A DNA stretch of 53,672 nucleotides. Origin: Clostridia bacterium. GTDB taxonomy: Bacteria; Bacillota; Clostridia; Oscillospirales; Acutalibacteraceae. A program made the translations under genes and the position numbers. Shown here in pieces: positions 24,547-33,299 of this stretch. Each line of letters starts with the position of its first letter. Position 1 is the first letter of the stretch. The notes below the pieces were generated by a model. That model ran no database searches. It was not told the origin of the DNA and saw nothing but the letters and a program-made list of their open reading frames with translations. Where the stretch lies: contig JAFQKB010000077.1 of NCBI GenBank assembly GCA_017397125.1, positions 1-53,672 of the forward strand, given 5' to 3'.

Positions 24547-25997
24547 AGCGACAACACCTCCCGGAACAGATTGACGGGAACGTGGGCAAACAGGCCCAGC
24601 AGAACACACGCGGCGGCACACACCGCCATAGGCACCAGCATACGCCAGTTGGCTTCTTTGACGCCGGTCAGGTCGTTGTCTGCACCCGCTCGGGGGAAGA
24701 ATGCCTTGATCACCGGGGCCAGCATATAGCAGGCGGTGAGAAAGGCGGAGACCAGCAGCACCGCCACGCCGGCGATGGCCAGGCCGTTGCCGGTCTCCAG
24801 GGCGGCGGTGGAGATGTACCACTTACTGAAAAAGCCGCAGAAAGGAGGGATGCCGGTCAGCCCCAGGGCGGAGATGGCAAACAGCCCGAAGGTGACGGGC
24901 ATTTTGCGGCCCAGGCCCTCCAGCTGGGGCACGTATTCCCGGTCGCTGTAATGCATCACCGCGCCCGCCGCAAAGAAGGCGCAGATCTTGATGACCGAAT
25001 GGAACACCAGGTGGCAAAAGGCCGCCAGCAGCCCCGCCGGAGTCATCAGGGTCACCGCAAAGGCGATGTAGGACAGATTGGACACGGTGGAATAGGCCAG
25101 CCGCCGCTTAAAGTGTTTTTGCCGCAGGGCGCTGACCGAGCCGTAGAGGATGGTGGCGGCCGCAATGGCCATCACCGCATACTGCACCCAGGTGCCGGAC
25201 AAAAAGGCGGTGCCGTAGGCGTAGTAGGTCATACGGATGAGGGCAAAGGCACCGGCCTTGACCACCGCCACCGCGTGGAGCAGGGCGGTCACCGGCGTAG
25301 GTGCCACCGAGGCGTTGGGCAACCAGCCGTGGAAGGGGAATACCGCCGCCTTGACGCCGAAGCCCAAAAAGGCGAAGAGGTACAGCACCTGGGCCAGAGA
25401 GCGGTCGTCCACGTCACTCAGGTGACCGCCCGGCACAAAGCTGCCGGCCCCGTTGAGGATGAGAAACACCACCGCCGCAAAGGCAAAGGCGGCGCCGCCG
25501 AAGGAGTAGATCATATATTTACGGGCGGCCCGGTTGTGCACCTTGGTCATACCGTGCATCACCAGGGGGATGGTGGTGACGGTCAGCATCTCGTAGAAGA
25601 GATACATGGTCAGGATGTTCTCCGCCATGGCGATGCCCATGGTGGTGCCAAAGGACATGGTGAAGAAGCAATAGAACATGGCGTGGTGCTGCTCGTGCTT
25701 CATATAATCAAAGGCGTACAGCGCCGTCAGAGGCCACAGGGTGGCCGACAGACAGGAGAACAGCCGGCCCGCGCCGTCCAGACGCAGAGAGAAGGACAGC
25801 TGGTCGGTGAACTGCAGGATGGGCAGGGTGGTCTCCGGCACCGTCAGAGCCGCCACCCATACGGCGGCGGCGCTGACCAGCAGGGCTGCCATCACGTAGG
25901 CGTTGCGATGCCCCGGGGCACGAAAGGGGATGAAATAGGACACCGCACCCAGCACCAGCGGCAGAAATACCGGGATCAGCAAAAAGTGTACGTTCAT
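24543..25997 (-). CDS. NuoM/MrpD-type antiporter-like membrane subunit (third of four)
   Basis: 484 residues, about 14 membrane helices. TM5 Glu is in MYLFYEMLTVTTIPLV, TM7 Lys in GFGVKAAVFPFHGWLP, TM8 Lys in AVVKAGAFAL and TM12 Lys in FHSVIKICAFFAAGA. The GIPPFCGFFSKWY motif near residue 375 is typical of Proton_antipo_M domains. It most resembles its neighbour at 26004 in architecture. It lies 6 bases after that gene and overlaps the next by GTGA. No quinone-site or redox subunits accompany it. Confidence 0.88.
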   Translation of the reverse strand: MNVHFLLIPVFLPLVLGAVSYFIPFRAPGHRNAYVMAALLVSAAAVWVAALTVPETTLPILQFTDQLSFSLRLDGAGRLFSCLSATLWPLTALYAFDYMKHEQHHAMFYCFFTMSFGTTMGIAMAENILTMYLFYEMLTVTTIPLVMHGMTKVHNRAARKYMIYSFGGAAFAFAAVVFLILNGAGSFVPGGHLSDVDDRSLAQVLYLFAFLGFGVKAAVFPFHGWLPNASVAPTPVTALLHAVAVVKAGAFALIRMTYYAYGTAFLSGTWVQYAVMAIAAATILYGSVSALRQKHFKRRLAYSTVSNLSYIAFAVTLMTPAGLLAAFCHLVFHSVIKICAFFAAGAVMHYSDREYVPQLEGLGRKMPVTFGLFAISALGLTGIPPFCGFFSKWYISTAALETGNGLAIAGVAVLLVSAFLTACYMLAPVIKAFFPRAGADNDLTGVKEANWRMLVPMAVCAAACVLLGLFAHVPVNLFREVLSL

Positions 25998-26003
25998 AGC
26001 CGC

Positions 26004-27461
26004 TTACCTCGCAAAACAGGAAGAGACCACAGTCGTCAGCAAGCCGCCGGTCTGGGCCGCCAGCAGGCCGCCCACCAGCGCCACCAGTGCCAGCACCGCC
26101 AGCACCAGCGTCATGGCCGCAGGCTCCTTCACGGTCGCGGTGTCCGCATCGGCCTCTTTCTTAAAGAAGGCCTTGATGGTGATCTGCAGTAGGTAGCCGG
26201 CGGTCAGCAGCGCGGACAGCAGCAGGATGGCCGGAGCCAGCCAGGAGAGGGCGCCGATATCGGAGCTTTCCAGGGCGGCGGTGGCCAGATACCACTTGCT
26301 GAAGAAGCCGCCCGTGGGCGGAATGCCGATGAGGGACAGGGACAGCACCGTAAAGCAGGCAAAGGTGATCGGCATCTTTTTGCCGATGCCGTCCAGCTCC
26401 TCCACCCGGGTCTTGCCGTAGAGGAAGATGACCGCACCGGCGCAGAGGAACAGCCCCACCTTGACCGCGGCGTGGAAGAGGATCTGCCATAGGGCACCCT
26501 CCACACCCGCCTCGGAGAAGAGGAACAGGCCGGTCAGCACGTAGGAAATCTGGCTGACGGTGGAATAGGCCAGCCGCTTTTTGAATATCTTTTCCCGATA
26601 GGCCATCATAGAGCCCATCAGCACGGTGAGCAGGGACAGGCACAGCAGAGCGGTCTGCACCCAGGTGCCGGCCAGCCGGTCCGGACCCACGGCGAAATAC
26701 ACCGTGCGGACGATGGCCAGCACGCCCGCCTTGGCGATGATGCCGGAGAGCAGAGCGCTGGCGGGAGCGGGAGCCACCGGGTGGGCGGTGGGCAGCCAGC
26801 CGTGGAGGGGGAACAGACCGGCCTTGGCGCCGAAGCCCAAGCACAGCACGAATACCGCCACCAGCAGCAGGGGGGTGGTCTCTGCCACAGAGCCGCCGGG
26901 CACAAACAGCAGCGTGTCGGTCTGGGTGCTGATGACAAAGATGCCGAACAGCGCCATAAAGGCACCGGCCACGGAATAGTATAAGTATTTTTTGGCGGCA
27001 GCCACCGACTCCTGGGACAGGGAGTGGAGCACCAGCGGCATGGAGAACAGCGTCACCATTTCATAGAATACGTACATAGATACCAGGCTGTCGGAGAAGG
27101 CCGCGCCCAGCATAGCACCCTCCGTGAGGAAAGAAAAGAGGAAAAAGCGCTCTTCGCTCTTTTCGTGCTTCATATACACCCCGGCGTACACCGTCACCAG
27201 CAGCCAGGCGGTGACGATCAGCCCGCAGAAAAAGCGGGCCAGGCCGTCGGCGGCAAAGCCCACCGACAGAGCGTCGGTGAACCGATAGCGTCCGGTGGCG
27301 CAGTCGCCGCCCAGGACGGTCACCCAGCCGCAGACGGTGATGATGGCCTGCAGAGCCACAGCCACGGCGATGCGGGGGGTGCGGTTGCGGAGTGGTTTGG
27401 TTGCCAGCATAAGCGGGCCGCTGATAATGGCCAGCGCTATCGATGCGATCATCCAATACAC
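26004..27461 (-). CDS. NuoM/MrpD-type antiporter-like membrane subunit (second of four)
   Basis: 485 residues with about 14 membrane helices. TM5 Glu is in MYVFYEMVTLFSMPLV, TM7 Lys in GFGAKAGLFPLHGWLP, TM8 Lys in GIIAKAGVLAI and TM12 Lys in FHAAVKVGLFLCAGA; GIPPTGGFFSKWY follows. GTG 27461 was chosen because AAGGAGG lies 9 bases upstream; an in-frame TTG directly touching that site would be too close. It is part of the leftward cation-antiporter operon, 14 bases after the preceding subunit. Confidence 0.88.
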   Translation of the reverse strand: MYWMIASIALAIISGPLMLATKPLRNRTPRIAVAVALQAIITVCGWVTVLGGDCATGRYRFTDALSVGFAADGLARFFCGLIVTAWLLVTVYAGVYMKHEKSEERFFLFSFLTEGAMLGAAFSDSLVSMYVFYEMVTLFSMPLVLHSLSQESVAAAKKYLYYSVAGAFMALFGIFVISTQTDTLLFVPGGSVAETTPLLLVAVFVLCLGFGAKAGLFPLHGWLPTAHPVAPAPASALLSGIIAKAGVLAIVRTVYFAVGPDRLAGTWVQTALLCLSLLTVLMGSMMAYREKIFKKRLAYSTVSQISYVLTGLFLFSEAGVEGALWQILFHAAVKVGLFLCAGAVIFLYGKTRVEELDGIGKKMPITFACFTVLSLSLIGIPPTGGFFSKWYLATAALESSDIGALSWLAPAILLLSALLTAGYLLQITIKAFFKKEADADTATVKEPAAMTLVLAVLALVALVGGLLAAQTGGLLTTVVSSCFAR

Positions 27462-27475
27462 AGGACTCAACCTCC

Positions 27476-28984
27476 TTAGCGAATCGTTGTAAAGATGTGG
27501 ATGCCCTTCTCAAACAGCGAGATAATGGGCTGTGCGTGCAGACCGACGATCAGGTTGATGAGTGCCATGATCAGCACCACCACCGAAAAGGTCCGTGCGG
27601 TTCGGAAGGTGATCTTCCGCCGTTCCATAGCCACCCGCTCCGGACCGTAGGTGTTGACCATGGTCCGCAGGAAGTACACCACGTTCAGAATGGTGCTGAT
27701 GGCCAGGGCCACCAGGATCACGTAGGTCTTCCAGTCGTGGCCAAAGGCGGAGAGGGAGAACAGTAGCTTGGGGATAAAGCCGGCGAAGATGGGCAGACCC
27801 ACCATAGACAGGGCGCCGGCGGCATAGCCGATGCCCGCCACCGGATTCCAGTGGGCAGAGCCCCGCAGGGCGTCAAAGTCCTGCCTCTTACCCACCGTGT
27901 CGGACAGACCCATGGCGGACAGGAACAGCATGGGCTTGGTCAGGGCGTGGGCCACCATCTGGAACAGGGAGGCCAGCAGGGCCGCGTCGGTGCCCAGACC
28001 CAGGCCCATATAGATATAGCCGATCTGGGCCGCCGAGGAATAGGCCAGCATAAAATTGAGGTTGTGGGTCTGGATGGCGGACAGAGAGCCGACCATCATG
28101 CCCGCTACGCCAAAGATGAGCAGCACCGTATGGATGCCGGACTGCACGTAGATCTCCCGGCTGATGACCCGGCCGATGATCTTAATGAGCAGGAAGATAT
28201 AGGCCTTGGAGATGACGCCGGACAGAATGCCGGAGGCCGCCGGCGTGGCGGTAGCGTAGGTGTCCCGCATCCACCAGTGGAAGGGGCACAGACCGCTCTT
28301 GATGGCCAGGCCGGACACGATGAGCCCCAGGGCCACGGTCAGGGGCAGGGTGTACTGGCCGGTGGTCCACAGCGCCTGGATGGACGCGTACAGCTGGGGG
28401 AACAGCAGATGACCGGTCACCGAATACAGCAGCACGATGCCCACCAGCAGCAGGCTGGAGCCGATGAGGCTGAACATCATATACCGGGTGGCCGCCACCA
28501 GGGGACGGGTCCTCTTGCGGGCCATCAGCAGGGCGCAGGAGGCGATGGTGCAGATCTCCACAAACACGTAGGCGGTGAAGATGTCGTTGGTATAGCACAG
28601 GGCGGTCAGGGCCGCGTGGGTCAGGTTGACCATGATGCAGAACAGCCGATGCTTAGAGGGCTCCACGTCGGTCTCGATCTTGTAGGAGCCGCCCAGCAGG
28701 GACAGCAGCATCATCACCTCAAACAGCAGGACAAAGAAGGGCTCCAGCACACCGGCAGCGATCTCGTTGCCGATGGGGGCGTCGTAGTGGCCCATCCGGT
28801 AGACGAAGTAGCCGGTCTCGGAGGTGAGGTTGTACACCAGCACCGACGCGGACATCAGTATGCCGGCCCCCAGCAGGGAATAGGACACAAAGCGGGCACG
28901 CTTATCCTTGAGGGCGAAGCAGATGACCGCACTGAACAGAGATAGAACGATGGTGATGAACGGGAAATTTTCGACAAACCGCAT
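27476..28984 (-). CDS. mnhD: MrpD/MbhH-type antiporter subunit (first of four)
   Basis: 502 residues. It occupies the position that MrpD/MbhH holds after MrpC/MbhG, which supports the assignment. TM5 Glu is in YVFVEICTIASCALL, TM7 Lys in GLAIKSGLCPFHWWM (near 240), TM8 Lys in GVISKAYIFLLIK and TM12 Lys in VAHALTKPMLFL. The HWWMRDTYATATPAASG stretch resembles MbhH more than the HGWLP form of the following subunits. ATG 28984 overlaps the MnhC stop by one base. Confidence 0.87.
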   Translation of the reverse strand: MRFVENFPFITIVLSLFSAVICFALKDKRARFVSYSLLGAGILMSASVLVYNLTSETGYFVYRMGHYDAPIGNEIAAGVLEPFFVLLFEVMMLLSLLGGSYKIETDVEPSKHRLFCIMVNLTHAALTALCYTNDIFTAYVFVEICTIASCALLMARKRTRPLVAATRYMMFSLIGSSLLLVGIVLLYSVTGHLLFPQLYASIQALWTTGQYTLPLTVALGLIVSGLAIKSGLCPFHWWMRDTYATATPAASGILSGVISKAYIFLLIKIIGRVISREIYVQSGIHTVLLIFGVAGMMVGSLSAIQTHNLNFMLAYSSAAQIGYIYMGLGLGTDAALLASLFQMVAHALTKPMLFLSAMGLSDTVGKRQDFDALRGSAHWNPVAGIGYAAGALSMVGLPIFAGFIPKLLFSLSAFGHDWKTYVILVALAISTILNVVYFLRTMVNTYGPERVAMERRKITFRTARTFSVVVLIMALINLIVGLHAQPIISLFEKGIHIFTTIR

Positions 28985-29361
28985 CAGTCCTCACCGTCCT
29001 CTCTGTCGCACCGAGCATAGATCTCGTCCAGGTTGAGGGTGCGGTATTTTTTGTACAGACGGACGGCCAGCGCCAGCATCAGGGCGGAAAAGCTGACCGA
29101 CACCACGATGCCGGTCAGCACCAGGCCGGTGGGGATGGGGTTGATGTAGATCCCCGGGTCCACCGGGCCGGTGGGCGGCACGATGGGGGTGAGATTGCCC
29201 TCGATGTAGCCCATGGATGCCAAAAACAGGTACACACCGGTATCAATGATGTTCAGTCCCAGCACCTTTTTGAGCAGATTGCGGGAGAACACCAGCATGG
29301 TGAAGCCGATGCCGAACAGGAGCATGGCGGTCAGTTCTTCTAGATTCAGTGTTATATTCAA
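28984..29361 (-). CDS. mnhC: Na+/H+ antiporter subunit MnhC/MrpC (NuoK-like)
   Basis: 125 residues, three membrane helices, homologous to NuoK. Helix 1 is LTAMLLFGIGFTMLVF, then LLKKVLGLNIIDTGVYLFLASMGY and IPTGLVLTGIVVSVSFSALMLALAVRLYKKY, all typical of MnhC. The start is TTG 29361, overlapping the MnhB stop, with AAGGGGGCGG upstream; no ATG fits before residue 13, so this choice is probable but not certain. Confidence 0.87.
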   Translation of the reverse strand: MNITLNLEELTAMLLFGIGFTMLVFSRNLLKKVLGLNIIDTGVYLFLASMGYIEGNLTPIVPPTGPVDPGIYINPIPTGLVLTGIVVSVSFSALMLALAVRLYKKYRTLNLDEIYARCDREDGED

Positions 29362-30278
29362 TCCAACCGCCCCCTTGTGAAGATCATATAGAAGGTGTAC
29401 ATCGTGCAGCACACCACCAGACCCACCGCCAGGTTGAGGGGCAGGATCAGGCCGCCGGAGAGAAAATCGCCGGGGGTGCCGGGTCCGATGACCGAATGGA
29501 CACCGTTAAACTCGTTGCCGGTGAAGAAGGAATAGCTCTTGGACAAACAATAAAAGGACAGAGCGGCGATGGTGATCCCCCGGATGGCGCCGGCGGGGAT
29601 GACCCGGGCAGCGCGCTCGTCGCCATAGGCCTGGGCGTACAGGATCAGGCCGGTGCCCAGAATGGCACCGCCGGAAAAGCCGCCGCCGGGGGATAGATGG
29701 CCGTTGAACAGCACGTACACCCCGAACACCAGGATGACCGGGACCACGATCTTGGCCGCGATACCCACGATGGGGTCGGTGGCATAGGTGAAGGTGGATT
29801 TGGCACGGTTGAGGGCCGCCTTGTGGCCCTCCAGCAGCAGCAGCACCGCACAGGTGGCGGTGAACAGCACAAAGGACTCGCCCAGCGTATCAAAGGCACG
29901 GTAGTCCAGGATCATACCCGCCACCGTGTTGACCGCGCCGGTCTGGTCCCGGCCTGCACCCACGTAGTGCTCGTACACCTCGTTGGCGGTGGGGGCCTCC
30001 TTGTCCGCAAAGCCGGGCAGGAACAGAGCGGTGCTGATGAGAATGGAGCAGATGATCAAGCAGAACACCACCGACAGCACGCCGTAGCCTACTCGTGAGA
30101 TCTTGATCTCCGTGTTCTCCAGCCGGTGGACGATGCGGATCTTTGTCTTGGTCTCCGGAGGCTGCTGGTCGTGGGTGCCGGCGGGGATGTGCACCACCGG
30201 CTCGGCGATCTTTTCGTCAAAGCTTAGTTCGCCCTCGTACCATTGCCGGATTTTTTCGGACAGGTTACGCTTTTTCAT
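29358..30278 (-). CDS. mnhB: MnhB/MbhF-type subunit fused to an MbhE-like N-terminal part
   Basis: 306 residues. The first 60 are a hydrophilic cytoplasmic segment, followed by a membrane helix (GVLSVVFCLIICSILI) and ILDYRAFDTLGESFVLFTA, which resembles MbhE and the end of MrpA. From about residue 165 the MnhB domain follows: VPVILVFGVYVLFNGHLSPG, GGGFSGGAILGTGLILY and VGLVVCCTMYTFYMIF. Mbh clusters have these as separate mbhE and mbhF genes, so this is a fused form. ATG 30278 is nested 14 bases inside the upstream gene. Confidence 0.85.
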   Translation of the reverse strand: MKKRNLSEKIRQWYEGELSFDEKIAEPVVHIPAGTHDQQPPETKTKIRIVHRLENTEIKISRVGYGVLSVVFCLIICSILISTALFLPGFADKEAPTANEVYEHYVGAGRDQTGAVNTVAGMILDYRAFDTLGESFVLFTATCAVLLLLEGHKAALNRAKSTFTYATDPIVGIAAKIVVPVILVFGVYVLFNGHLSPGGGFSGGAILGTGLILYAQAYGDERAARVIPAGAIRGITIAALSFYCLSKSYSFFTGNEFNGVHSVIGPGTPGDFLSGGLILPLNLAVGLVVCCTMYTFYMIFTRGRLD

Positions 30279-30588
30279 GGCCGTTCACCTCTTCCGTTTT
30301 CACTTTTGCTTTTTTCTCCTGCTCGTCAAAGTCCCGGTCGATCAGGTGCAGCTTGCGCAGGGTCAGGAAAAACAGCACGCCGTTGACACCGGCGCCCACC
30401 GCCGCCTCGGTAATGGCCAGGTCGGGGGAGCGCAGCAGCAGCCACACCACCGCCATCACGATGCTGTAGGAGGTAAAGAGGATGATGGCGGTCATCACCC
30501 GTTTGGACAGGGCGGTGGCGATGGCGCACACCACCAGGGACAGCAGCAGCAGGAGACGGAACAGGCTGAGGATATTCTCAAACATCAT
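30265..30588 (-). CDS. DUF4040/MbhD-like subunit (part of MrpA C-terminus)
   Basis: 107 residues with three helices and the DUF4040/MbhD signature SPDLAITEAAVGAGVNGVLF near residues 54-73, which corresponds to the NuoJ-like end of MrpA. In Mrp this segment belongs to MrpA; here it stands alone as in membrane-bound hydrogenases. ATGA overlap with mnhG. Confidence 0.88.
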   Translation of the reverse strand: MMFENILSLFRLLLLLSLVVCAIATALSKRVMTAIILFTSYSIVMAVVWLLLRSPDLAITEAAVGAGVNGVLFFLTLRKLHLIDRDFDEQEKKAKVKTEEVNGHEKA

Positions 30589-30929
30589 TCTTCCTCCTTT
30601 TGGCTGTCGTCGATGCGGACGTCGCAGTGGTCGCTCAGGTGTTCATCGGTCAGATAGCGGGTCTTCATCAGAATATGAGAGACCACCGGGCTGGTGCACC
30701 ACAGCATCAGCAGAATAAAAACGAATTTGAAGGACACCACGTTGATGCCACAGGCCAGCACGCACCCGGTGGTGAACAGCATCAGCACCAGCGTGTCGCA
30801 CATGGCGGCGGCGTGCATACGGTTGAGGGAATAGGACAGACGGAAAGTGCCGAACAGCGAAATAAACAGGGTCACCAGGCCGGCGGCAAAGCAGGCCGCC
30901 ACCAGGCCGAAACGGATCCATTCCAGCAT
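30585..30929 (-). CDS. mnhG: Na+/H+ antiporter subunit MnhG/MrpG
   Basis: 114 residues with three helices. The MnhG core is seen in FGTFRLSYSLNRMHAAAMCDTLVLMLFTTG and LLMLWCTSPVVSHILMKT, where family members usually have RLHA and P-hh-HhhAra. A short acidic cytoplasmic tail follows. It begins at a one-base overlap (TGATG) with mnhF, with AGGAGGGG upstream. Confidence 0.88.
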   Translation of the reverse strand: MLEWIRFGLVAACFAAGLVTLFISLFGTFRLSYSLNRMHAAAMCDTLVLMLFTTGCVLACGINVVSFKFVFILLMLWCTSPVVSHILMKTRYLTDEHLSDHCDVRIDDSQKEEE

Positions 30930-31228
30930 CACTGATCCCCTCCTTTTTTCTCTTTTTTGAACAGATTGACGTAGATCTTGCTCAGCAGGATCAGCGCAAT
31001 GCAGCTCAGCAGGGCATAGATGAGCGCCACGTCCGGCAGATAGCTCTCCTCCAGCAGGAGGGTGAGCACGCAGATGACGATGAGCACGATGGTGGTCACC
31101 ATATTGATGGCCACAAACCGGCCCACGCTGGTCTTGGCGGTGATGGAGCGGATGATGGCCACGAGGATCGCGATGCCCAGGCAGATGCACACCGCCAGGT
31201 ACAGATACGTATACGCTTTTTCAATCAT
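30929..31228 (-). CDS. mnhF: Na+/H+ antiporter subunit MnhF/MrpF
   Basis: 99 residues, three membrane helices in MnhF arrangement: ICLGIAILVAIIRSITAKTSVGRFVAINMVTT, with the middle helix VLIVICVLTLLLEESYLPDVALIYALLSCIAL. The D-x-ALIYALLSF-like segment is the family mark. One base separates it from mnhE. Confidence 0.88.
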   Translation of the reverse strand: MIEKAYTYLYLAVCICLGIAILVAIIRSITAKTSVGRFVAINMVTTIVLIVICVLTLLLEESYLPDVALIYALLSCIALILLSKIYVNLFKKEKKGGDQ

Positions 31229-31229
31229 A

Positions 31230-31703
31230 TCATTTCTCCATCCTTTCCAGCATTTTGACAAAGGAGCTGCTGTCCAGCCCCCGGGAGAAGGCGGTGTCCA
31301 CGCAGTGGACGGTGAGCCGGTCCTCCTCGATCTCGGTGGTGATGGTGCCGGGGGTGAGGGTGATGGAATTGGCCAGCAGCACCCGGGCAAAGCGGGTGCG
31401 CAGCGGCACACGGATGCGCACGATCACCGGATGCAGGGCCATATCCCGCTTCAGTATCAGCCGGCCCATCTGCCAGTTGGCCACCAGGATCTCCTTGACC
31501 AGCAGGCAGAAATAGGCCAGCAGCAGAGGCGCCTTTTTCCACATACGCCACTCTGAGCGGAGGGTGTAGCCAAAGGCGCGGCGGGCAAAGGCATAGGCCA
31601 GCGCCGCCACCGCCAGGCCCACTATACAGATCTGCAGCATACCGGCGTCGGCTGTAAAACGGCCGCACAGCAGTACCCACAGCAGGAACAGTAAGATAAT
31701 CAT
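31230..31703 (-). CDS. mnhE: Na+/H+ antiporter subunit MnhE/MrpE
   Basis: 157 residues with two or three N-terminal helices and a cytoplasmic alpha/beta tail. The family signature is clear: KEILVANWQMGRLIL, then LRTRFARVLLANSITLTPGTIT and LTVHCVD. It is the first gene of a ten-gene leftward operon whose order (E, F, G, DUF4040, MbhE/MnhB, C, D, then three more antiporter-like genes) follows the mbhA-H order of membrane-bound hydrogenases. An AAGGAG site lies upstream and a consensus promoter about 70 bases upstream. Confidence 0.92.
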   Translation of the reverse strand: MIILLFLLWVLLCGRFTADAGMLQICIVGLAVAALAYAFARRAFGYTLRSEWRMWKKAPLLLAYFCLLVKEILVANWQMGRLILKRDMALHPVIVRIRVPLRTRFARVLLANSITLTPGTITTEIEEDRLTVHCVDTAFSRGLDSSSFVKMLERMEK

Positions 31704-31775
31704 TGCAGGGCTCCTTCCCGTTTGATTTCACACAGCGTCTATTAAAAATAGGAATAGTTGTACATAAGCGTTCTT

Positions 31776-31804
31776 ATCATACTACCATCTATTTGCAAAG
31801 TCAA
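31776..31804 (-). promoter_or_regulatory. Promoter of the Mrp-like operon
   Basis: On the minus strand, TTGACT (31799-31804), a 17-base spacer and TATGAT (31776-31781). It faces away from the rnf promoter; their -35 elements are about 70 bases apart in an AT-rich region. Confidence 0.8.
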
Positions 31805-31873
31805 CCGAAAAAACAACACAAAAATCGTGCAAATAATTGACAGGTTTTCCAACAAACAAAAAGGTCACATCGG

Positions 31874-31902
31874 TTGACATATTTCGTGTGTGGCGCTATA
31901 AT
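31874..31902 (+). promoter_or_regulatory. Consensus promoter of the rnf operon
   Basis: TTGACA (31874-31879), exactly 17 bases, TATAAT (31897-31902), a perfect sigma-A consensus that predicts strong constitutive expression. The roughly 83-base leader contains a small AGGC/GCCT hairpin; no known riboswitch was recognised there. Confidence 0.92.
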
Positions 31903-31991
31903 ATATATTGAAATTTTATGTATTCATGTCGAAATAGGCAAAAAAGCCTGTGGCGATGTCGATACAGAAGCAGAAAGGTAGGTCAAAAAAC

Positions 31992-33299
31992 ATGGCTTTT
32001 TCCCTTCGCGGTATTCACGTACCCCACCGAAAAAACACAGCCAACAAGGCGGCTGTGCGGATGCCTGTGCCTCGGATGGTGACGCTGCCCACGGTCATGC
32101 ACATCGGCAAGCCGGCGATCCCGGTTGTCAAGGTCGGTGACCACGTGGACGTAGGTACCCTCATCGCCGAGCAGGACGGTCTGATCTCCTCTCCCGTCTA
32201 TGCCAGTGTGTCCGGCACGGTCAAGAAGATTGCAGACGAGATCATCTCCAGCGGTGCCCGTGTGCCCGCCATCACCATCGAGTCGGACGACGCGATGACG
32301 GTGGATGCGGCCATCGCACCCCCCGTTGTGAACAGCAAGGAGGAGTTCATCGCGGCGGTGAAAAAGAGTGGCATCGTCGGCCTGGGCGGCGCCGGCTTCC
32401 CCACCTACGTTAAGTTTATGACCGACAAGCCGGTGGACACCCTGGTCATCAACGGCGCCGAGTGCGAGCCCTACATCACCAGCGACTCTCTCACCATGGT
32501 GGAGAAGGCGGAGGACATCCGTCTGGCCATCGAGACCGCCGACAAGTATATGGGCTTTGACAAGATCATCATCGGCATCGAGAAGAACAAGCCCGAGGCC
32601 ATTGCCAAGATGAAAGAACTGGCGGCCGCCAACAGCAAGATCCGGGTGGCGGTGCTGCCCTCCATCTATCCCCAGGGCGGCGAAAAGGTGCTGGTCTACC
32701 ACACCACCGGCAAGCAGATCCGGCTGGGTCAGCTGCCGGCTGACGTGGGCTGCATCGTGTGCAACTCCTCCACCATGGCGGCCATCGGCGCCTATCTCAA
32801 GACCGGTATGCCCCTGGTGGAGCGCACCGTCACCGTAGACGGCGGCGCCGTCAAGGAGCCCCAGAACGTGGTGGTGCCGGTGGGCACCGCCGTGGGCGCT
32901 GTGTTCGAGTTCTGCGGCGGCTTTACCGCAGACCCGGAGAAGGTCATCTACGGCGGCCCCATGATGGGCGTGTCCGTACCGGACCTGGACGTGCCGGTGC
33001 TCAAGCACACCAACGCTCTGGTGGCCTTCAACGCCAAAGAGGTCAAGGCCCCCAAGACCACGGCCTGCATCCGCTGCGGCGCCTGTGTCAACCATTGTCC
33101 CTTCGGCATCAATCCCCCCGCCATCGCCAAGGGGCTCAAGAGCGGGGATATGGAGATGGTGATCAAGGCCGGCGCCGAGACCTGTATGGAGTGCGGCTGC
33201 TGCGAGTACAGCTGCCCGGCCAACCGTCCCATCGTCCAGAATAACAAGCTGGCCAAAATGGCTCTGCGCGACTATAAAGAAAAGGAGGCTAACGCATAA
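31992..33299 (+). CDS. rnfC: Rnf complex subunit C (NADH-interacting iron-sulfur flavoprotein)
   Basis: 435 residues. RnfC faces the cytosol and is where NAD+ is reduced. The N-terminal segment carries GIHVPHRKN, and the Rossmann/FMN region has GIVGLGGAGFPTYVKF near residues 128-143. Two [4Fe-4S] motifs follow: CIRCGACVNHCP near 360 and CMECGCCEYSCP near 400. ATG 31992 was chosen because an upstream in-frame ATG would add an atypical basic peptide. It heads rnfCDGEAB, the usual bacterial order, and overlaps rnfD by one base (TAATG). Confidence 0.96.
   Translation: MAFSLRGIHVPHRKNTANKAAVRMPVPRMVTLPTVMHIGKPAIPVVKVGDHVDVGTLIAEQDGLISSPVYASVSGTVKKIADEIISSGARVPAITIESDDAMTVDAAIAPPVVNSKEEFIAAVKKSGIVGLGGAGFPTYVKFMTDKPVDTLVINGAECEPYITSDSLTMVEKAEDIRLAIETADKYMGFDKIIIGIEKNKPEAIAKMKELAAANSKIRVAVLPSIYPQGGEKVLVYHTTGKQIRLGQLPADVGCIVCNSSTMAAIGAYLKTGMPLVERTVTVDGGAVKEPQNVVVPVGTAVGAVFEFCGGFTADPEKVIYGGPMMGVSVPDLDVPVLKHTNALVAFNAKEVKAPKTTACIRCGACVNHCPFGINPPAIAKGLKSGDMEMVIKAGAETCMECGCCEYSCPANRPIVQNNKLAKMALRDYKEKEANA

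Noticed and set aside
22492..31703. Energy-converting hydrogenase or complex I operon
   Set aside because: The gene order resembles mbh, but no hydrogenase large or small subunit, NuoH-like or ferredoxin-type subunit is encoded; every gene is of the ion-translocating kind.
31905..31991. Cyclic-di-GMP riboswitch in the rnfC leader
   Set aside because: A GGCAAA and a small hairpin are present, but the rest of the aptamer (the second conserved arm and tetraloop-receptor) is missing.
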